Assembly (NCBI RefSeq): GCF_014647895.1
Contig: NZ_BMQB01000001.1
Location: forward strand, 992,001 to 1,056,000
Source of the DNA: Pilimelia anulata
Lineage (GTDB): Bacteria; Actinomycetota; Actinomycetes; Mycobacteriales; Micromonosporaceae
Direction of reading: 5' to 3'
Length of the DNA: 64,000 bases
Shown here: one piece after another, positions 43,449 to 53,027 of the stretch
Layout: the number at the start of each line of letters is the position of its first letter
How positions within the stretch are numbered: position 1 is the stretch's first letter
Notes under the pieces: model-generated
What the model was told of the DNA's origin: nothing
Database searches by the model: none
What the model saw: the letters and a program-made list of their open reading frames with translations, nothing else
Made by a program: the position numbers and the translations under genes

Positions 43449-43470
43449 GCGCACGGACCACACCGGAAAG

Positions 43471-43509
43471 GCGTGGCCCCGGCGGCCGGCGGAGCCGCCG
43501 GGGCCACGC
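43471..43509. terminator. strong hairpin terminator after the debranching enzyme
   Basis: A perfect 16-bp stem (GCGTGGCCCCGGCGGC / GCCGCCGGGGCCACGC) with a 7-base loop, 22 bases after the stop. No T-tract. It separates the SCP2-glucosidase unit from the MFS transporter gene 55 bases on. Confidence 0.75.
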
Positions 43510-43564
43510 ACGCCCCGCCACCACGGAACCGGGCTCGCGCCCGGCCAGCAGGTTGGAGTTCCCC

Positions 43565-44971
43565 ATGGCGACGAACGACCCGGCGCGACCCCCGCGGGCG
43601 CTGCGCAAGGCCCTCCTCCCGCTGGCGCTCGCGCAGTTCGTCTGCAGCTTCGCCGGCTCGAACATGAACGTCATGATCAATGACATCAGCCGCGACCTCG
43701 ACACGACCGTGCAGGGCGTGCAGCTCGCGATCACGATCTTCCTGCTGGTGATGGCGGCGCTGATGATCCCGGGCGGGAAGCTCACCGACCGGTACGGCCG
43801 GAAGCGGTGCTTCACCCTGGGCCTGGTGATCTACGGGATCGGGACGCTGCTGAGCGTCGTGGCGCCGGGGCTGCCGCTGCTGATCTTCGGCAACTCCATC
43901 CTGCAGGGCGTCGGTACGGCGCTGCTGATCCCGCCCGTGTACATCCTCACGACGCTGCTGTTCACCGATGTGGCGTCGCGGGCCCGGGCGTTCGGCGCGA
44001 TCAGCGCCATGGCCGGCATCGGCGCCGCCGCCGGGCCGCTGATCGGCGGCTTCATCACCTCCGCGCTCGGCTGGCGGTGGGCCTTCGCGTTCCAGGCGCT
44101 CATCGTCGCGGTCATCATCGGGCTCAGCCGGCGCTTCGTCCGCGACCCGCTGCCGGCGGAGCCGGACCGGCCGTTCGACACCGGCGGGGCGGTGCTGTCG
44201 GCGCTCGGCCTGCTGCTGCTCGTCATGGGGATCCTGGCGGCCGACGACAGCGGCTGGCTGGCGCTGGCCCTCGTGGGCTGCGGGTCGGCGGTGCTGGCGG
44301 CGTTCGTGGTCCGGATCCGGGCCCGGGAGCGGTCCGGGCGGGCGGCGCTGCTGTCGACCGCGCTGTTCCGCAGCCGCACCGCCAACCTCGGCATGGTCAC
44401 CCAGAACCTCCAGTGGCTGATGCTGATGGGCATCTCCTTCGTCGTCGCCGCATACCTCCAGGTCGTCCTCGGCCGCAGCGCGATCGAGACCGGGCTGATC
44501 ATGACGGCGGCGACCGTGGGCCTGCTGATCGCCTCGCTCGCCGCCGAGCGGCTGGCGAAGCGGCGACCGCAGCGCACGCTGGTCCTGGCCGGCTTCGCCA
44601 CCACCGTCGCAGGCATCGCCGTGCTGCTCCTGCTGGCCGCCGCGGCGAGCGCAACGTGGGCGATGCTGGGCGGCCTGTTCCTCATCGGGCTGGGCATCGG
44701 CGCCATGCTGACCCCGTCGGTGAATCTCGTGCAGTCGAGCTTCGGCGAGGGGCTGCAGGGGGAGATCTCCGGCCTGTCGCGCAGCGTGTCGAACCTCGGC
44801 TCGTCCCTCGGCGCCGCTCTCGCCAGCACGATCATCGTCGTCGGCCCGTCGGCGTCCGGCGCCTCGTACGCGGTGGCGATGGCCGCCGTCGGCGCCGTGG
44901 GCCTGGCGGGGCTGGGGACGGCCCTGTTCCTGCCGCGGCCGGCCCCGGCGACCGCGGCCGGCGCGCGGTGA
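43565..44971 (+). CDS. MFS transporter, DHA2-like (14 helices)
   Basis: A 468-residue membrane transporter. Motif A is GGKLTDRYGRKR between helices 2 and 3; a motif C-like segment GAAAGPLIGGFI lies in helix 5. Hydrophobic segments through residue 460 fit 14 helices, typical of drug:H+ antiporter family 2. The ATG at 43565 has a weak upstream purine tract. The gene overlaps the next small membrane-protein gene by 4 bases. Substrate unknown. Confidence 0.9.
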   Translation: MATNDPARPPRALRKALLPLALAQFVCSFAGSNMNVMINDISRDLDTTVQGVQLAITIFLLVMAALMIPGGKLTDRYGRKRCFTLGLVIYGIGTLLSVVAPGLPLLIFGNSILQGVGTALLIPPVYILTTLLFTDVASRARAFGAISAMAGIGAAAGPLIGGFITSALGWRWAFAFQALIVAVIIGLSRRFVRDPLPAEPDRPFDTGGAVLSALGLLLLVMGILAADDSGWLALALVGCGSAVLAAFVVRIRARERSGRAALLSTALFRSRTANLGMVTQNLQWLMLMGISFVVAAYLQVVLGRSAIETGLIMTAATVGLLIASLAAERLAKRRPQRTLVLAGFATTVAGIAVLLLLAAAASATWAMLGGLFLIGLGIGAMLTPSVNLVQSSFGEGLQGEISGLSRSVSNLGSSLGAALASTIIVVGPSASGASYAVAMAAVGAVGLAGLGTALFLPRPAPATAAGAR

Positions 44972-45444
44972 CGGGGCCGGACGCCGGCGCGGAGGGCACG
45001 GCGGCGGCCATCTACGGCGTCATCGTCGGCGCCGCGGTGATGGCGGCCGCCCCGCAGGACTCGGCCCGGACGGTCGTCGCGTCGGTGGTCGTGACGCTGA
45101 TCATCTACTGGGCCGCGGAGCGGTTCGCCCGGATCGTGGCGGCCCGGATACACGAGGGCCGGCGACCGCGGTGGCCGGTGATCCGGGCGCAGCTGTCGAC
45201 CGGCTGGGAGTTGCTCACCGCCTCCGCGCTGCCGGTCGCGGTGCTGGTGACCGTACGGCTGCTGGGGGCCGCCGTCGCGACCGCGGTGACGGCCGCGCTG
45301 GCATGCAGCACCCTTCTGCTGGGTTGGGCGGGGTGGCGGATCGGCGGCGCCGGCCGGCTCAGCACGGCGGAGCGGGCGGCGGCCGCCGCGGTCGTGGGCG
45401 GGCTCGGCGTCGTCCTGGTCGGGCTGAAGACGCACCTGCATTGA
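44968..45444 (+). CDS. Small four-helix membrane protein coupled to the MFS transporter
   Basis: A 158-residue protein with about four to five hydrophobic segments (YGVIVGAAVMAAA; VVASVVVTLIIYWAAERFARIV; ALPVAVLVTVRLLGAAVATAVTAALACSTLLLG; AAAAAVVGGLGVVLVGL). GTG at 44968 overlaps the MFS stop (GTGA). No known domain is recognised; coupling suggests an accessory to the transporter. Confidence 0.72.
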   Translation: MTGPDAGAEGTAAAIYGVIVGAAVMAAAPQDSARTVVASVVVTLIIYWAAERFARIVAARIHEGRRPRWPVIRAQLSTGWELLTASALPVAVLVTVRLLGAAVATAVTAALACSTLLLGWAGWRIGGAGRLSTAERAAAAAVVGGLGVVLVGLKTHLH

Positions 45445-45455
45445 CCGGCGGGCCG

Positions 45456-45505
45456 CGAGCCCATCGGGCCACGCGCCGGCTGCGGCCGCGGCTCCGATGG
45501 GCTCG
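45456..45505. terminator. bidirectional terminator between convergent genes
   Basis: 12-base arms CGAGCCCATCGG (45456-45467) and CCGATGGGCTCG (45494-45505) enclose a 26-base GC-rich loop, between convergent genes ending at 45444 and 45511. Confidence 0.65.
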
Positions 45506-45510
45506 GCGGT

Positions 45511-45882
45511 TCAGTTGCGCAGCGCCCGCTGCTTGAGCTGCTCGAACTCGTCGGCCGAGATCCGGCCCTGGTCGTGCAGTACGGCCGCGGTAGCGATGTC
45601 GTCGGCCGGCCGGGGACCGGGTCCGGCGCGCCGTTCGGCGTCGGGGTAGCCGGCCGACTCGCCGATCTCGAAGGCGGCGTCGCGCGGCGCGGCGATGAGG
45701 TAGATGAGGACGCCGAGCAGCGGCAACAGGACCATCAGGGCGATCCACCCCGCCTTCGCCCAGCCGGACATGTCGTCGCGGCGGACGATGCTGACGAAGA
45801 GCGCGATGAACATCCAGAGCACGCTCACCCAGAAGAAGAACACGATCGTCGCCCAGAAGAAGTCGCCGAACGTCCAGTACAT
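45511..45882 (-). CDS. PLDc_N + SHOCT domain membrane protein
   Basis: A 123-residue membrane protein. Two helices (about 8-31 and 46-65) form the phospholipase D nuclease N-terminal-like domain (MSGWAKAGWIALMVLLPLLGVLIYLIAAPR), then an Asp/Pro linker and a C-terminal SHOCT motif (IATAAVLHDQGRISADEFEQLKQRALRN). Such proteins are common in actinobacterial stress regions. It is divergent from the LAL regulator gene at 46113. Confidence 0.87.
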   Translation of the reverse strand: MYWTFGDFFWATIVFFFWVSVLWMFIALFVSIVRRDDMSGWAKAGWIALMVLLPLLGVLIYLIAAPRDAAFEIGESAGYPDAERRAGPGPRPADDIATAAVLHDQGRISADEFEQLKQRALRN

Positions 45883-46093
45883 GGCAGTCTCCCGTACCTG
45901 TCGGGTGTCCGCCGCCGTCCCGGGTGGACGCGGCGTTCACCCATGGTCGGCGGCGGGGTGACCGTCCACCGTCATCCTTATCGGGTGAGATTGCTGACCT
46001 GTATGCGTCCGCGACATGCGTGCTGTCTCGTCCGATTCGGGCGATGCGCGGGCGGGGCGCGGCCGGCCAAGCTGTGGACCTCGGATCGCTTCC

Positions 46094-46099
46094 TATTGT
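46094..46099 (+). promoter_or_regulatory. -10 element of the first LAL regulator
   Basis: TATTGT within CCTATTGT, 13 bases before the GTG at 46113. The same octamer stands before the fourth LAL gene (62734-62739). Confidence 0.45.
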
Positions 46100-46112
46100 C
46101 TCGGGGTCTGCT

Positions 46113-48779
46113 GTGACCAGTACGCTTCCACTCCCGACTCGCTCCGCCGACCGGGCCGAACCGGCCGGGGAGCCGACCCTGGCCGGGGGGCAGCCCGTGC
46201 TGCCGGCCACGTTCGCCGTTCCCGCGCCGCCGCGCCCGCTGGTCAAACGACCGCGCGTGGTGGAGCGGGTGGGCCGCTGCGCCGGCGGCCCGATCACCGT
46301 CGTGACCGGCCCCGCCGGCAGCGGCAAGACCGAGGCCGTCGCCGCCTGGGTGCGCGCCGGCGCGGGTGACCACCCCGCGGCGTGGGTGACGTTCGAGGAG
46401 GACGACAGCCACCCCGCGGTCTTCTGGACGTACCTGGTGGAGAGCCTGCGCCGGGCCGGGCTGACGCTGCGCCGCACGCCGACGGACCTGCTCGGCACCG
46501 CGGATGGCCACCCGACGGCCGTGGCGCGCCTCGCCGCCGACCTGTCCGGCCAGCCGCGGCCGGTCACCCTCGTCCTCGACGGCGCGGCCAGGGCGGGGAC
46601 CGCCTGGGCGGACGGGCTCGACTTCCTCATCCGGCACGCCGACGGGCTGCTGCGCGTCGTGCTGATCGGTCGCGGCGACCCGCCGCTGCCGCTGCACCGC
46701 TACCGGCTGGCGGGGACGCTCAGCACGATCCGCGGCGCCGACCTCGCGTTCACCGAGCCGGAGGCAGCGGAGCTGCTCGCGCTGCACGGGATCGCCCCGG
46801 CGCCGGGCGCGCTGGCGTCACTGGTCCACCGAACCGAGGGGTGGGCGGTCGGGCTGCGGCTGTCCGCGCTGGCGTGGCAGGGCCGGACCGGCACCATGCC
46901 GCTGCCGCGGGGCGACCAGCCCAGCATCGCCGAGTACTTCGCCCGGGAGGTGCTGCGGGCGCACGACGGGGAGGTTCGGGAGTTCCTCCGCCGGACCAGC
47001 ATCCCGGCTGCCGTGACCTCCGAGCTGGCCCGGCAGCTCACCGACCGGCCCGACGCCGGGAACCTCCTCGCCCGGCTGGCCGGGGAGGGCGCGTTCGTGG
47101 AGCAGGTCACCGAGCAGCCCGCCGGGTACCGCTATCACCGCCTGTTCGGCGAGTATCTGCGCGCCTCGCTGGCCGCCGACCAGCCCGACCGGCTGCCGGA
47201 TCTGCACCGGCGCGCGGCGCGCGGGCTCGCCGCCGCCGGCCACCCGCTGGCGGCGGCGGGTCACGCGGCCGCGGCGGGGGACTGGGACGCGGCGGCCGGC
47301 CTCGCCGTCGACAGCCACGCCGTCCTGCGGCTGCTGGCGGGCGGCCCCGGCGAGCGCCTTCGCGACCTGTTCCGGGACCAGCCGGCGGACGCCGCCGCGC
47401 CGGCCGCCGCGCTGACGGCGGCGGCCCTCGCCCACGCCCGGTCCGAGACCGCCGCGGCAGCCGGCCGGCTGGCGGTGGCCGTCCGGGCGCGGTCGGGCGC
47501 GGCAGCGACGCCCGCGCTGCGGATCGGCGCGGCCGCGCTCGACGGCCTGCTCGCCCGCGCGGCCGGGGACGCCCCGCGGATGCAGCGGGCCGCCGCGACG
47601 ATGCGGGCGCTGCTCGACGACCTGCCGGCCGCCGACCGGCCGGTCGAGGCGCGCGCCCTCGCGCTGCTGCTGGCGGGCATCGGGCAGAGCTGGACGGGCG
47701 CGGCCGAGGACGCGGCGGCGACGCTGACCGAGGCGGCGGCCGCCACGGAGGCGTGGCCGGCGCTGCGCCCCGAGTGCCTGCGCCACCTGGCCCTGCTGCA
47801 CGCGCACCGGGGGCGGTTGAGCGCCGCGATCGGGCTGGTCGACGAAGCGGCCGAGATGGCGGCCGGCGCCCCGGCGGTACCGGCGGCGGCTGACGGCGGC
47901 GCGGCGCTGGCCGAGATCGTGCGCGCCTGGGTGGCGACCGAGCGCTACGACGTCGAGCGCGGCTGGCGCCACCTGCGGGCGGCCGAGCCGGCCGGCGCGG
48001 CGGCGGGCCTCGACGTCACCGGCGCGGCGGCCGCGCTGGTGCGGTCGCGGCTGCTGCGCGCGCGCGGCGAACCGCGGGAGGCGCTCGCCGCGCTGGCGAG
48101 CCTGGAACAGCTCGGGGTACCGCAGTGGGCGCGGCGGGAGGCGGCGCTGAGCCGCGCCCGCATCCTCGCCACGGCGGGGCGGGCGGACGACGCCGCCGCG
48201 ACGGTCGCCGAGCTGTCGGACCCCGAGCTGCCGGACTGCGCCGTCGTGCGCGCCGGCGCGCTGCGGGTGGGCGGCGACCGGGACGGCGCGCGCCGGCTGG
48301 CCGCGGCGGTCATCGACGGGGCGGGGGCGATCGTGCCGGTGCGGGTCGACGGCTGGCTGACCCTGGCCGGGCTGGCCGCCGACGACGGCGACGCGGAGGC
48401 CGCCTCGGGCGCGCTGCGGCGGGCGCTGCGGCTGGCGGAGCCCGAGGCGCTGCGGCGGCAGCTGCACGAGGCCGGGCCGCAGCTTCGCAAGTTGATGCGC
48501 GACGGGCCGCCGGCGGGGCGCCGCGCCGGCGGCGGCACCGCGCTCGCGGAGGCCGTGCGGCCGGCCCGGCCGCCCGCGGTGCTGGTGGAGAAGCTGAGCG
48601 CCCGGGAACTGGAGGTGCTGCGCCACGTCGAGGCGATGCTGCCCACCGAGGAGATCGCCGGCGCACTGTACGTGTCGGTCAACACCGTGAAGACCCATGT
48701 GCGCAGCATCCTGCGCAAGTTGGCGGCGTCCCGGCGCACCGAGGCGGTCCGCCGGGCCCGCGAACTCGGCCTGCTGTGA
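46113..48779 (+). CDS. LuxR-family ATP-binding (LAL/MalT-type) regulator 1
   Basis: An 888-residue STAND-type transcription activator. GTG at 46113 was chosen; the frame is open further upstream without good support. Walker A is GPAGSGKT (66-73). An ATPase/winged-helix block follows (LVLDGAARAG, LIGRGDPPLPLHRYRLAG, HRTEGWAVGLRLSALAW), then a large Ala-rich TPR-like helical sensor (about 390-810), and a C-terminal LuxR HTH (LSARELEVLRHVEAMLPTEEIAGALYVSVNTVKTHVRSILRKL). Its C-terminal HTH is most like that of the LAL at 50288. The ligand and targets are unknown; a perfect 20-bp hairpin follows. Confidence 0.93.
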   Translation: MTSTLPLPTRSADRAEPAGEPTLAGGQPVLPATFAVPAPPRPLVKRPRVVERVGRCAGGPITVVTGPAGSGKTEAVAAWVRAGAGDHPAAWVTFEEDDSHPAVFWTYLVESLRRAGLTLRRTPTDLLGTADGHPTAVARLAADLSGQPRPVTLVLDGAARAGTAWADGLDFLIRHADGLLRVVLIGRGDPPLPLHRYRLAGTLSTIRGADLAFTEPEAAELLALHGIAPAPGALASLVHRTEGWAVGLRLSALAWQGRTGTMPLPRGDQPSIAEYFAREVLRAHDGEVREFLRRTSIPAAVTSELARQLTDRPDAGNLLARLAGEGAFVEQVTEQPAGYRYHRLFGEYLRASLAADQPDRLPDLHRRAARGLAAAGHPLAAAGHAAAAGDWDAAAGLAVDSHAVLRLLAGGPGERLRDLFRDQPADAAAPAAALTAAALAHARSETAAAAGRLAVAVRARSGAAATPALRIGAAALDGLLARAAGDAPRMQRAAATMRALLDDLPAADRPVEARALALLLAGIGQSWTGAAEDAAATLTEAAAATEAWPALRPECLRHLALLHAHRGRLSAAIGLVDEAAEMAAGAPAVPAAADGGAALAEIVRAWVATERYDVERGWRHLRAAEPAGAAAGLDVTGAAAALVRSRLLRARGEPREALAALASLEQLGVPQWARREAALSRARILATAGRADDAAATVAELSDPELPDCAVVRAGALRVGGDRDGARRLAAAVIDGAGAIVPVRVDGWLTLAGLAADDGDAEAASGALRRALRLAEPEALRRQLHEAGPQLRKLMRDGPPAGRRAGGGTALAEAVRPARPPAVLVEKLSARELEVLRHVEAMLPTEEIAGALYVSVNTVKTHVRSILRKLAASRRTEAVRRARELGLL

Positions 48780-48801
48780 GCCCGCGTCGGGCGTAGCGCA
48801 A

Positions 48802-48846
48802 GCGGCAGCGGTATCACCGGCCCGGAGCCGGTGATACCGCTGCCGC
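48802..48846. terminator. very strong bidirectional hairpin terminator
   Basis: A perfect 20-bp stem (GCGGCAGCGGTATCACCGGC / GCCGGTGATACCGCTGCCGC) with a 5-base loop, between the convergent LAL 1 and DUF6325 genes. It is the longest perfect stem seen in the window. Confidence 0.85.
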
Positions 48847-48939
48847 CCTATTCAGCCGCGGCGGCGAGCCACGCGCCGGGCTGCCCGGCGTCCGCTACGC
48901 CGGGCGATCCTGCGGGTCCTGAACATCGTCTCCTCCCCC

Positions 48940-49479
48940 CTACCGCGCGCCGGCGGTCTCGAACCGGTTCAGCCGCGCCGCGTCGTCGGCGCTCAGCAGC
49001 CCGACCTCGACGAGGTCGACCGGGCTGACGAACGCGTCGTCCACGCGCCAGCCGCCCGCGCGGGCGATGGCGTCGCGCAGCGGTACCGCCCAGTGGTGCT
49101 CCAGCAGCAGCAGGGCCGCGGCCGAGTCGTCCGGCATCTCGCCGACGACGTCCCACGCCTGCTTCTCGTCGAAGACGGTGATGCCGCCCGCCGCCGCCTC
49201 GGCGCCGGCCCGGGCGCCCGCGAGCGCCCCCTCCTCGCCGTTGACGCCCAGTCCGACGAGCGCGCCGACCTTGCTCCCCAACTCGACCGCCTCCGCGGTG
49301 GTGAGGTTGCTCATGTGCTCCACCTCCATGTGGCCGGTCGCGTCCTTGTAGACAGCGAGGGCGTCGATGACGCGTACCGCGTTGTTCTCGCGCAGCCGCT
49401 CCAGTTCCGCGATGACCTCCCCGGTGAACCCGGGATTCCTGAACCCCAGTACGACGAGCTGGACAGGCCCGATGGCCAT
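48940..49479 (-). CDS. DUF6325/DUF1269-type stress protein
   Basis: A 179-residue protein. The N-terminal half (GPVQLVVLGFRNPGFTGEVIAELERLRENNAVRVIDALAVYKDATG) has the ferredoxin-like start typical of DUF6325/DUF1269; a Gly/Ala-rich middle (GARAGAEAAAGG) replaces the glycine-zipper helix, and the end is LRDAIARAGGWRVDDAFVSPVDLVEVGLLSA. GAGGAGGAGGAG precedes the ATG, an unusually strong ribosome-binding site. It lies next to two LAL regulators; the role is unknown, presumably stress-related. Confidence 0.8.
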   Translation of the reverse strand: MAIGPVQLVVLGFRNPGFTGEVIAELERLRENNAVRVIDALAVYKDATGHMEVEHMSNLTTAEAVELGSKVGALVGLGVNGEEGALAGARAGAEAAAGGITVFDEKQAWDVVGEMPDDSAAALLLLEHHWAVPLRDAIARAGGWRVDDAFVSPVDLVEVGLLSADDAARLNRFETAGAR

Positions 49480-49651
49480 GCTCTCCTCCTCCTCGGCTCG
49501 TACGGTGCGTACCCCACCAGCGTCGGCCGCTGGTACCGCGCCGGCCTCGTCCGGCCGGAGTGACCGCCGGCGCGGCCCGGCCGCGCCCGCCGGGCCGGCT
49601 CATCCGTCCGGGGTGACGCCCCGCCGCCGGGCGCGGCGTTTCCTGGAGCCG

Positions 49652-50149
49652 ATGAGGATCAACACCGATGCGATGGGGAAGCGGGACATGACGAATACGC
49701 CGAACATGAAAACGACAGGGCGCTTCGACGCGGGTTACGTGAATCCGGTCGAGCAGCGGTCCTCGGGGTGGGCGGGCATGATCGTGTTCGCCGGGGCGCT
49801 GTTCGTGATGCTGGGGGCGTTCCACGTCATCATGGGCCTGGTAGCGATCCTCGACCCGGGCTACTACCTGGTCACCGGGGGTGGCCTGGCCATCTCGATC
49901 GACTACACGGCCTGGGGCTGGATCCACCTCGCCTTCGGCGCGCTGGCGCTCGCCACCGGTGTCGGCGTCCTGTCGGGCCGGACCTGGGCCCGGGTGGTGG
50001 GCATCTGCGTCGCCGTGCTCAGCGCCGCGGCGAACCTGGCGTTCTTCGCGGCGTACCCGCTGTGGGCGGCCATCGTGATCGCCATCGACGTGCTGACGGT
50101 GTACGCCCTCGCCGCCCACGGACGGGAGATGCAGGGGTCCGACCGCTGA
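49652..50149 (+). CDS. Small four-helix membrane protein (DUF7144 type)
   Basis: A 165-residue protein: hydrophilic N-terminus (TTGRFDAGYVNPVEQRSSG), then four helices (GWAGMIVFAGALFVMLGAFHVIMGLVAIL; AWGWIHLAFGALALATGVGVLSG; RVVGICVAVLSAAANLAFF; LWAAIVIAIDVLTVYALA). Start taken as ATG 49652 with GGAG upstream; ATG 49688 is an alternative. It stands 139 bases before LAL 2. Confidence 0.8.
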   Translation: MRINTDAMGKRDMTNTPNMKTTGRFDAGYVNPVEQRSSGWAGMIVFAGALFVMLGAFHVIMGLVAILDPGYYLVTGGGLAISIDYTAWGWIHLAFGALALATGVGVLSGRTWARVVGICVAVLSAAANLAFFAAYPLWAAIVIAIDVLTVYALAAHGREMQGSDR

Positions 50150-50287
50150 TCGACGCCGTACGGAGCGGAGCTGTCCGATGCGGACGGCTTCGCTCCGTAG
50201 GTGCGGGTGCGGCGGACCGCGCCCGGCCACCGACATCGGCCGACCCGCCGGGAAGGCCGGGGCGGCGGTGAGCGAAGGAGATGCAGG

Positions 50288-53023
50288 GTGCATGAACGCG
50301 TGGCCACAGCAACAGGTGGGACTCCCGGCGGATCGGTCGCCGGCTGGCCGGCCGGCGTCGGCGGGGCGGCCGAGCCGCCGGCACCGGCGGCGGCTGCTCC
50401 CGGCAGCCGGTTCGGCCGGCCGCGCCTGCCCGAGCCACACCTGCCGCGGCCGCGGCTGGTGCGCACGCTCGACGCCGCCCTGCGGTACCCGGTCACCCTG
50501 CTCAGCGCGGCGGCCGGCAGCGGGAAGACCGCGCTGCTCGCCGAGTGGGCCGCCAGCGGCCGGGCGCCGGGGCCGGTCGCCTGGCTGAGCCTCGACCGCG
50601 AGGAAGACACCGCCGCCCGGTTCTGGTCCGACGTAGCGGCCGCCCTGCGCCGGGCCGGCACGCCCGGCATCCCGGCTGCCCCCGCCGCCGCCGCGGCGGA
50701 CGCCGCCGGGATCCGGCGCCTCCTCGCGGCAACCGAGCGGCTGTCCCCGCCCGTCGCCCTCGTGCTGGACAACGTGAACGCGGTGGCCGACCCGGACGTG
50801 CTCGCCGGCGTCGGCCTGCTGCTGCGGTGCGTGTCGGACGGGCTGCGGGTCGTGCTGGCCGCGCGCGCCGACCCGACGCTGCCCCTGCACCGGCTGCGCG
50901 CGGACGGCCTGCTCCGCGAGATCAACTCCGACGCCCTGGCGTTCACCGACGAGGAGGCAGCGACCCTGCTCGCGCTGCACGGCGTCGCCGCCGGCCCGGC
51001 CGAGCTGCGCACCCTGGTCGCGCGCACCGAGGGGTGGGCCGCCGGCCTGACCCTCGCCGCGCTGCACCTGCGCGGGGCGGGGCGGGGCGGCGTGGACGGC
51101 TTCGCCGGGGACCGCGGGGCGGTGGCGGAGTACCTGGTCGGCGAGGTGCTCGCCGGGCAGCCCCCCGCGGTGCGCCGCTTCCTGCTGTACACCAGCATCG
51201 CGGAGCGGGTCAGCGGCGAGCTGGCCGACGCGATCGTCGGCGGCAGCACCGGGCGGGCGGTGCTCGAACGGCTCCAGCGCGCCAACGCGCTCGTCGTCGC
51301 CCTGCCGGACGACCCGGGCTGGTTCCGGTACCACCCGCTGCTGCGGGACCTGCTGCGCCATCGGCTCGCGGTCGAGGACCCGGCCGCCGTGCCCGGGCTG
51401 CACCGCCGCGCGGCCGCGTGGTACGCCCGCGGCCCCGGCCGGGGGCCGGCGGCGGCGGAGCACGCCGCCGCCGCCGGCGACTGGCCGCTCGTCGGCCGGC
51501 TCGCGATGGCCGCGCCGGCCGCGTCGCTGCGGCTCACGGCCGACGCGCCGGCCCACGCCGCGGTGCTGGCCCGGATCCCGGCCGACCGGCTACCGGGCAG
51601 CGCCGAGCTGGCGGTCTGCGGCGCGCTGCGCGCCCTGCACGGGGGCGACCCGGAGGCGGTGCCGCCGTGGCTCGCCGACGCGCGGCGGCTCGCCGCGGCC
51701 CGCCCGCCCGCCGACCGCGAGACCGTCGAGATGGCGGTGCGCGGCCTGGAGGTCGAGCTGGCGCGCCTGCGGGGGGATGCGCCCGCCCTGGAGGCGGCGG
51801 CCACGGACCTGCTCGGCCGGCTGGCCGACCCGGCGCCGCGGCGGCTGCCGGCGGCGCAGGAGCACCGGGCCATCACGCTGAACAACCGGGGCGTCGGCCT
51901 GCTGTGGAACGACGACCCCGGGCGCGCCGACCGGTACCTGTGGTCGGCGGCCATGACCGCACGCTCCGCGGAGCTGGACGTCCTGGCGGCGAACGCGGTC
52001 GGCCACCTGGCCGTCGTCGAGTTCGCCCGGGGCGCGCCGCGGGAGAGCCGGCAGCAGGCGGGCGCCGCGCTGGAGCTGGCCGATGGGCGGGGCGTCGCCG
52101 GCACCCGGCACGCCGTACCGGCCCACCTCGCCCTGGCGCTGGTCGCGGTGGAGCAGCACCGGCTCGCCGAGGCCGGGGACGCGCTGGAGCGGGCGTGCGG
52201 CGCCCACCGGGACGCCCCGGAGCCGGCCCTGCGCACCGCCCTGCGGGTCGCCCGGATCCGGTTGCTGCTGGCCCGCCGGGAGTGGCCGGCGGCGCGGACC
52301 GCGATCGCCCGTACCCGGCACCGCGCCGCGGGCGCTCCGCTGCCGCGGCTGCTGGACCGGTGGCTGACCCAGGTCGAGGCGGAGTTGTACCTCGGCACCG
52401 GCGAACCCGAGCGCGCGGCCGCGATCCTCACCGCGGCCGGGCCGGGCGAGCCGGGTCAGCGGGAGCGGGTGTGCCTCGCCCGGGCGGCGGCCGCGCTGGG
52501 CCGGTGGAGCCGGGCGGAGGAGCTGCTCGCCCCGGTCCGCGCCGCCGCGACGGACGTGGTGGCCACCGTCGGGGCGTGGGTCGTCCACGCCCTGCTGGCG
52601 CACCGGCAGCGGCGTACCGGGGCGGCGGCGGAGGCCATCGCGAACGCGGTCGAGCTGGCCGCCTCCGAGGACCTGCGCCGCCCGTTCCTCGGCCCGGACC
52701 GGCGGGACGTCCTGGCGCTGCTGGAGCGGCACCTGGTCCAGCGCCCGGCCGGCCACGGCCTCGCCGCCGAGCTGGTGGCGGTGCTGGCGCCGGCGCCGCC
52801 GGCGGCCGGCGCGACGCCGCCGGCGGGCCCGGAGCTGAGCGAGCGGGAGCGCGAGGTCCTCGGGTACCTGCCGACGATGTTCAGCGCCGCCGAGATCGCG
52901 GGGGAGCTGCACGTATCGGTGAACACCGTGAAGGCCCACCTCCGCTCGATCTACCGCAAGCTGGACGTGTCCCGGCGGCGCAACGCCGTCGACCGGGCGC
53001 GCGCCCTCGGCGTCCTCCCGTGA
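50288..53023 (+). CDS. LuxR-family ATP-binding (LAL/MalT-type) regulator 2
   Basis: A 911-residue regulator. GTG at 50288 follows AAGGAG (50275-50280) at 7 bases. Walker A is AAAGSGKT (74-81), where the usual G-P gives A-A. Then VALVLDNVNAVADP, LAARADPTLPLHRLRADGL, ARTEGWAAGLTLAALHL, a long helical sensor region, and the C-terminal HTH (LSEREREVLGYLPTMFSAAEIAGELHVSVNTVKAHLRSIYRKLDVSRRRNAVDRARALG). It faces a convergent membrane-protein gene just 4 bases away. Confidence 0.93.
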   Translation: MHERVATATGGTPGGSVAGWPAGVGGAAEPPAPAAAAPGSRFGRPRLPEPHLPRPRLVRTLDAALRYPVTLLSAAAGSGKTALLAEWAASGRAPGPVAWLSLDREEDTAARFWSDVAAALRRAGTPGIPAAPAAAAADAAGIRRLLAATERLSPPVALVLDNVNAVADPDVLAGVGLLLRCVSDGLRVVLAARADPTLPLHRLRADGLLREINSDALAFTDEEAATLLALHGVAAGPAELRTLVARTEGWAAGLTLAALHLRGAGRGGVDGFAGDRGAVAEYLVGEVLAGQPPAVRRFLLYTSIAERVSGELADAIVGGSTGRAVLERLQRANALVVALPDDPGWFRYHPLLRDLLRHRLAVEDPAAVPGLHRRAAAWYARGPGRGPAAAEHAAAAGDWPLVGRLAMAAPAASLRLTADAPAHAAVLARIPADRLPGSAELAVCGALRALHGGDPEAVPPWLADARRLAAARPPADRETVEMAVRGLEVELARLRGDAPALEAAATDLLGRLADPAPRRLPAAQEHRAITLNNRGVGLLWNDDPGRADRYLWSAAMTARSAELDVLAANAVGHLAVVEFARGAPRESRQQAGAALELADGRGVAGTRHAVPAHLALALVAVEQHRLAEAGDALERACGAHRDAPEPALRTALRVARIRLLLARREWPAARTAIARTRHRAAGAPLPRLLDRWLTQVEAELYLGTGEPERAAAILTAAGPGEPGQRERVCLARAAAALGRWSRAEELLAPVRAAATDVVATVGAWVVHALLAHRQRRTGAAAEAIANAVELAASEDLRRPFLGPDRRDVLALLERHLVQRPAGHGLAAELVAVLAPAPPAAGATPPAGPELSEREREVLGYLPTMFSAAEIAGELHVSVNTVKAHLRSIYRKLDVSRRRNAVDRARALGVLP

Positions 53024-53027
53024 CCGC

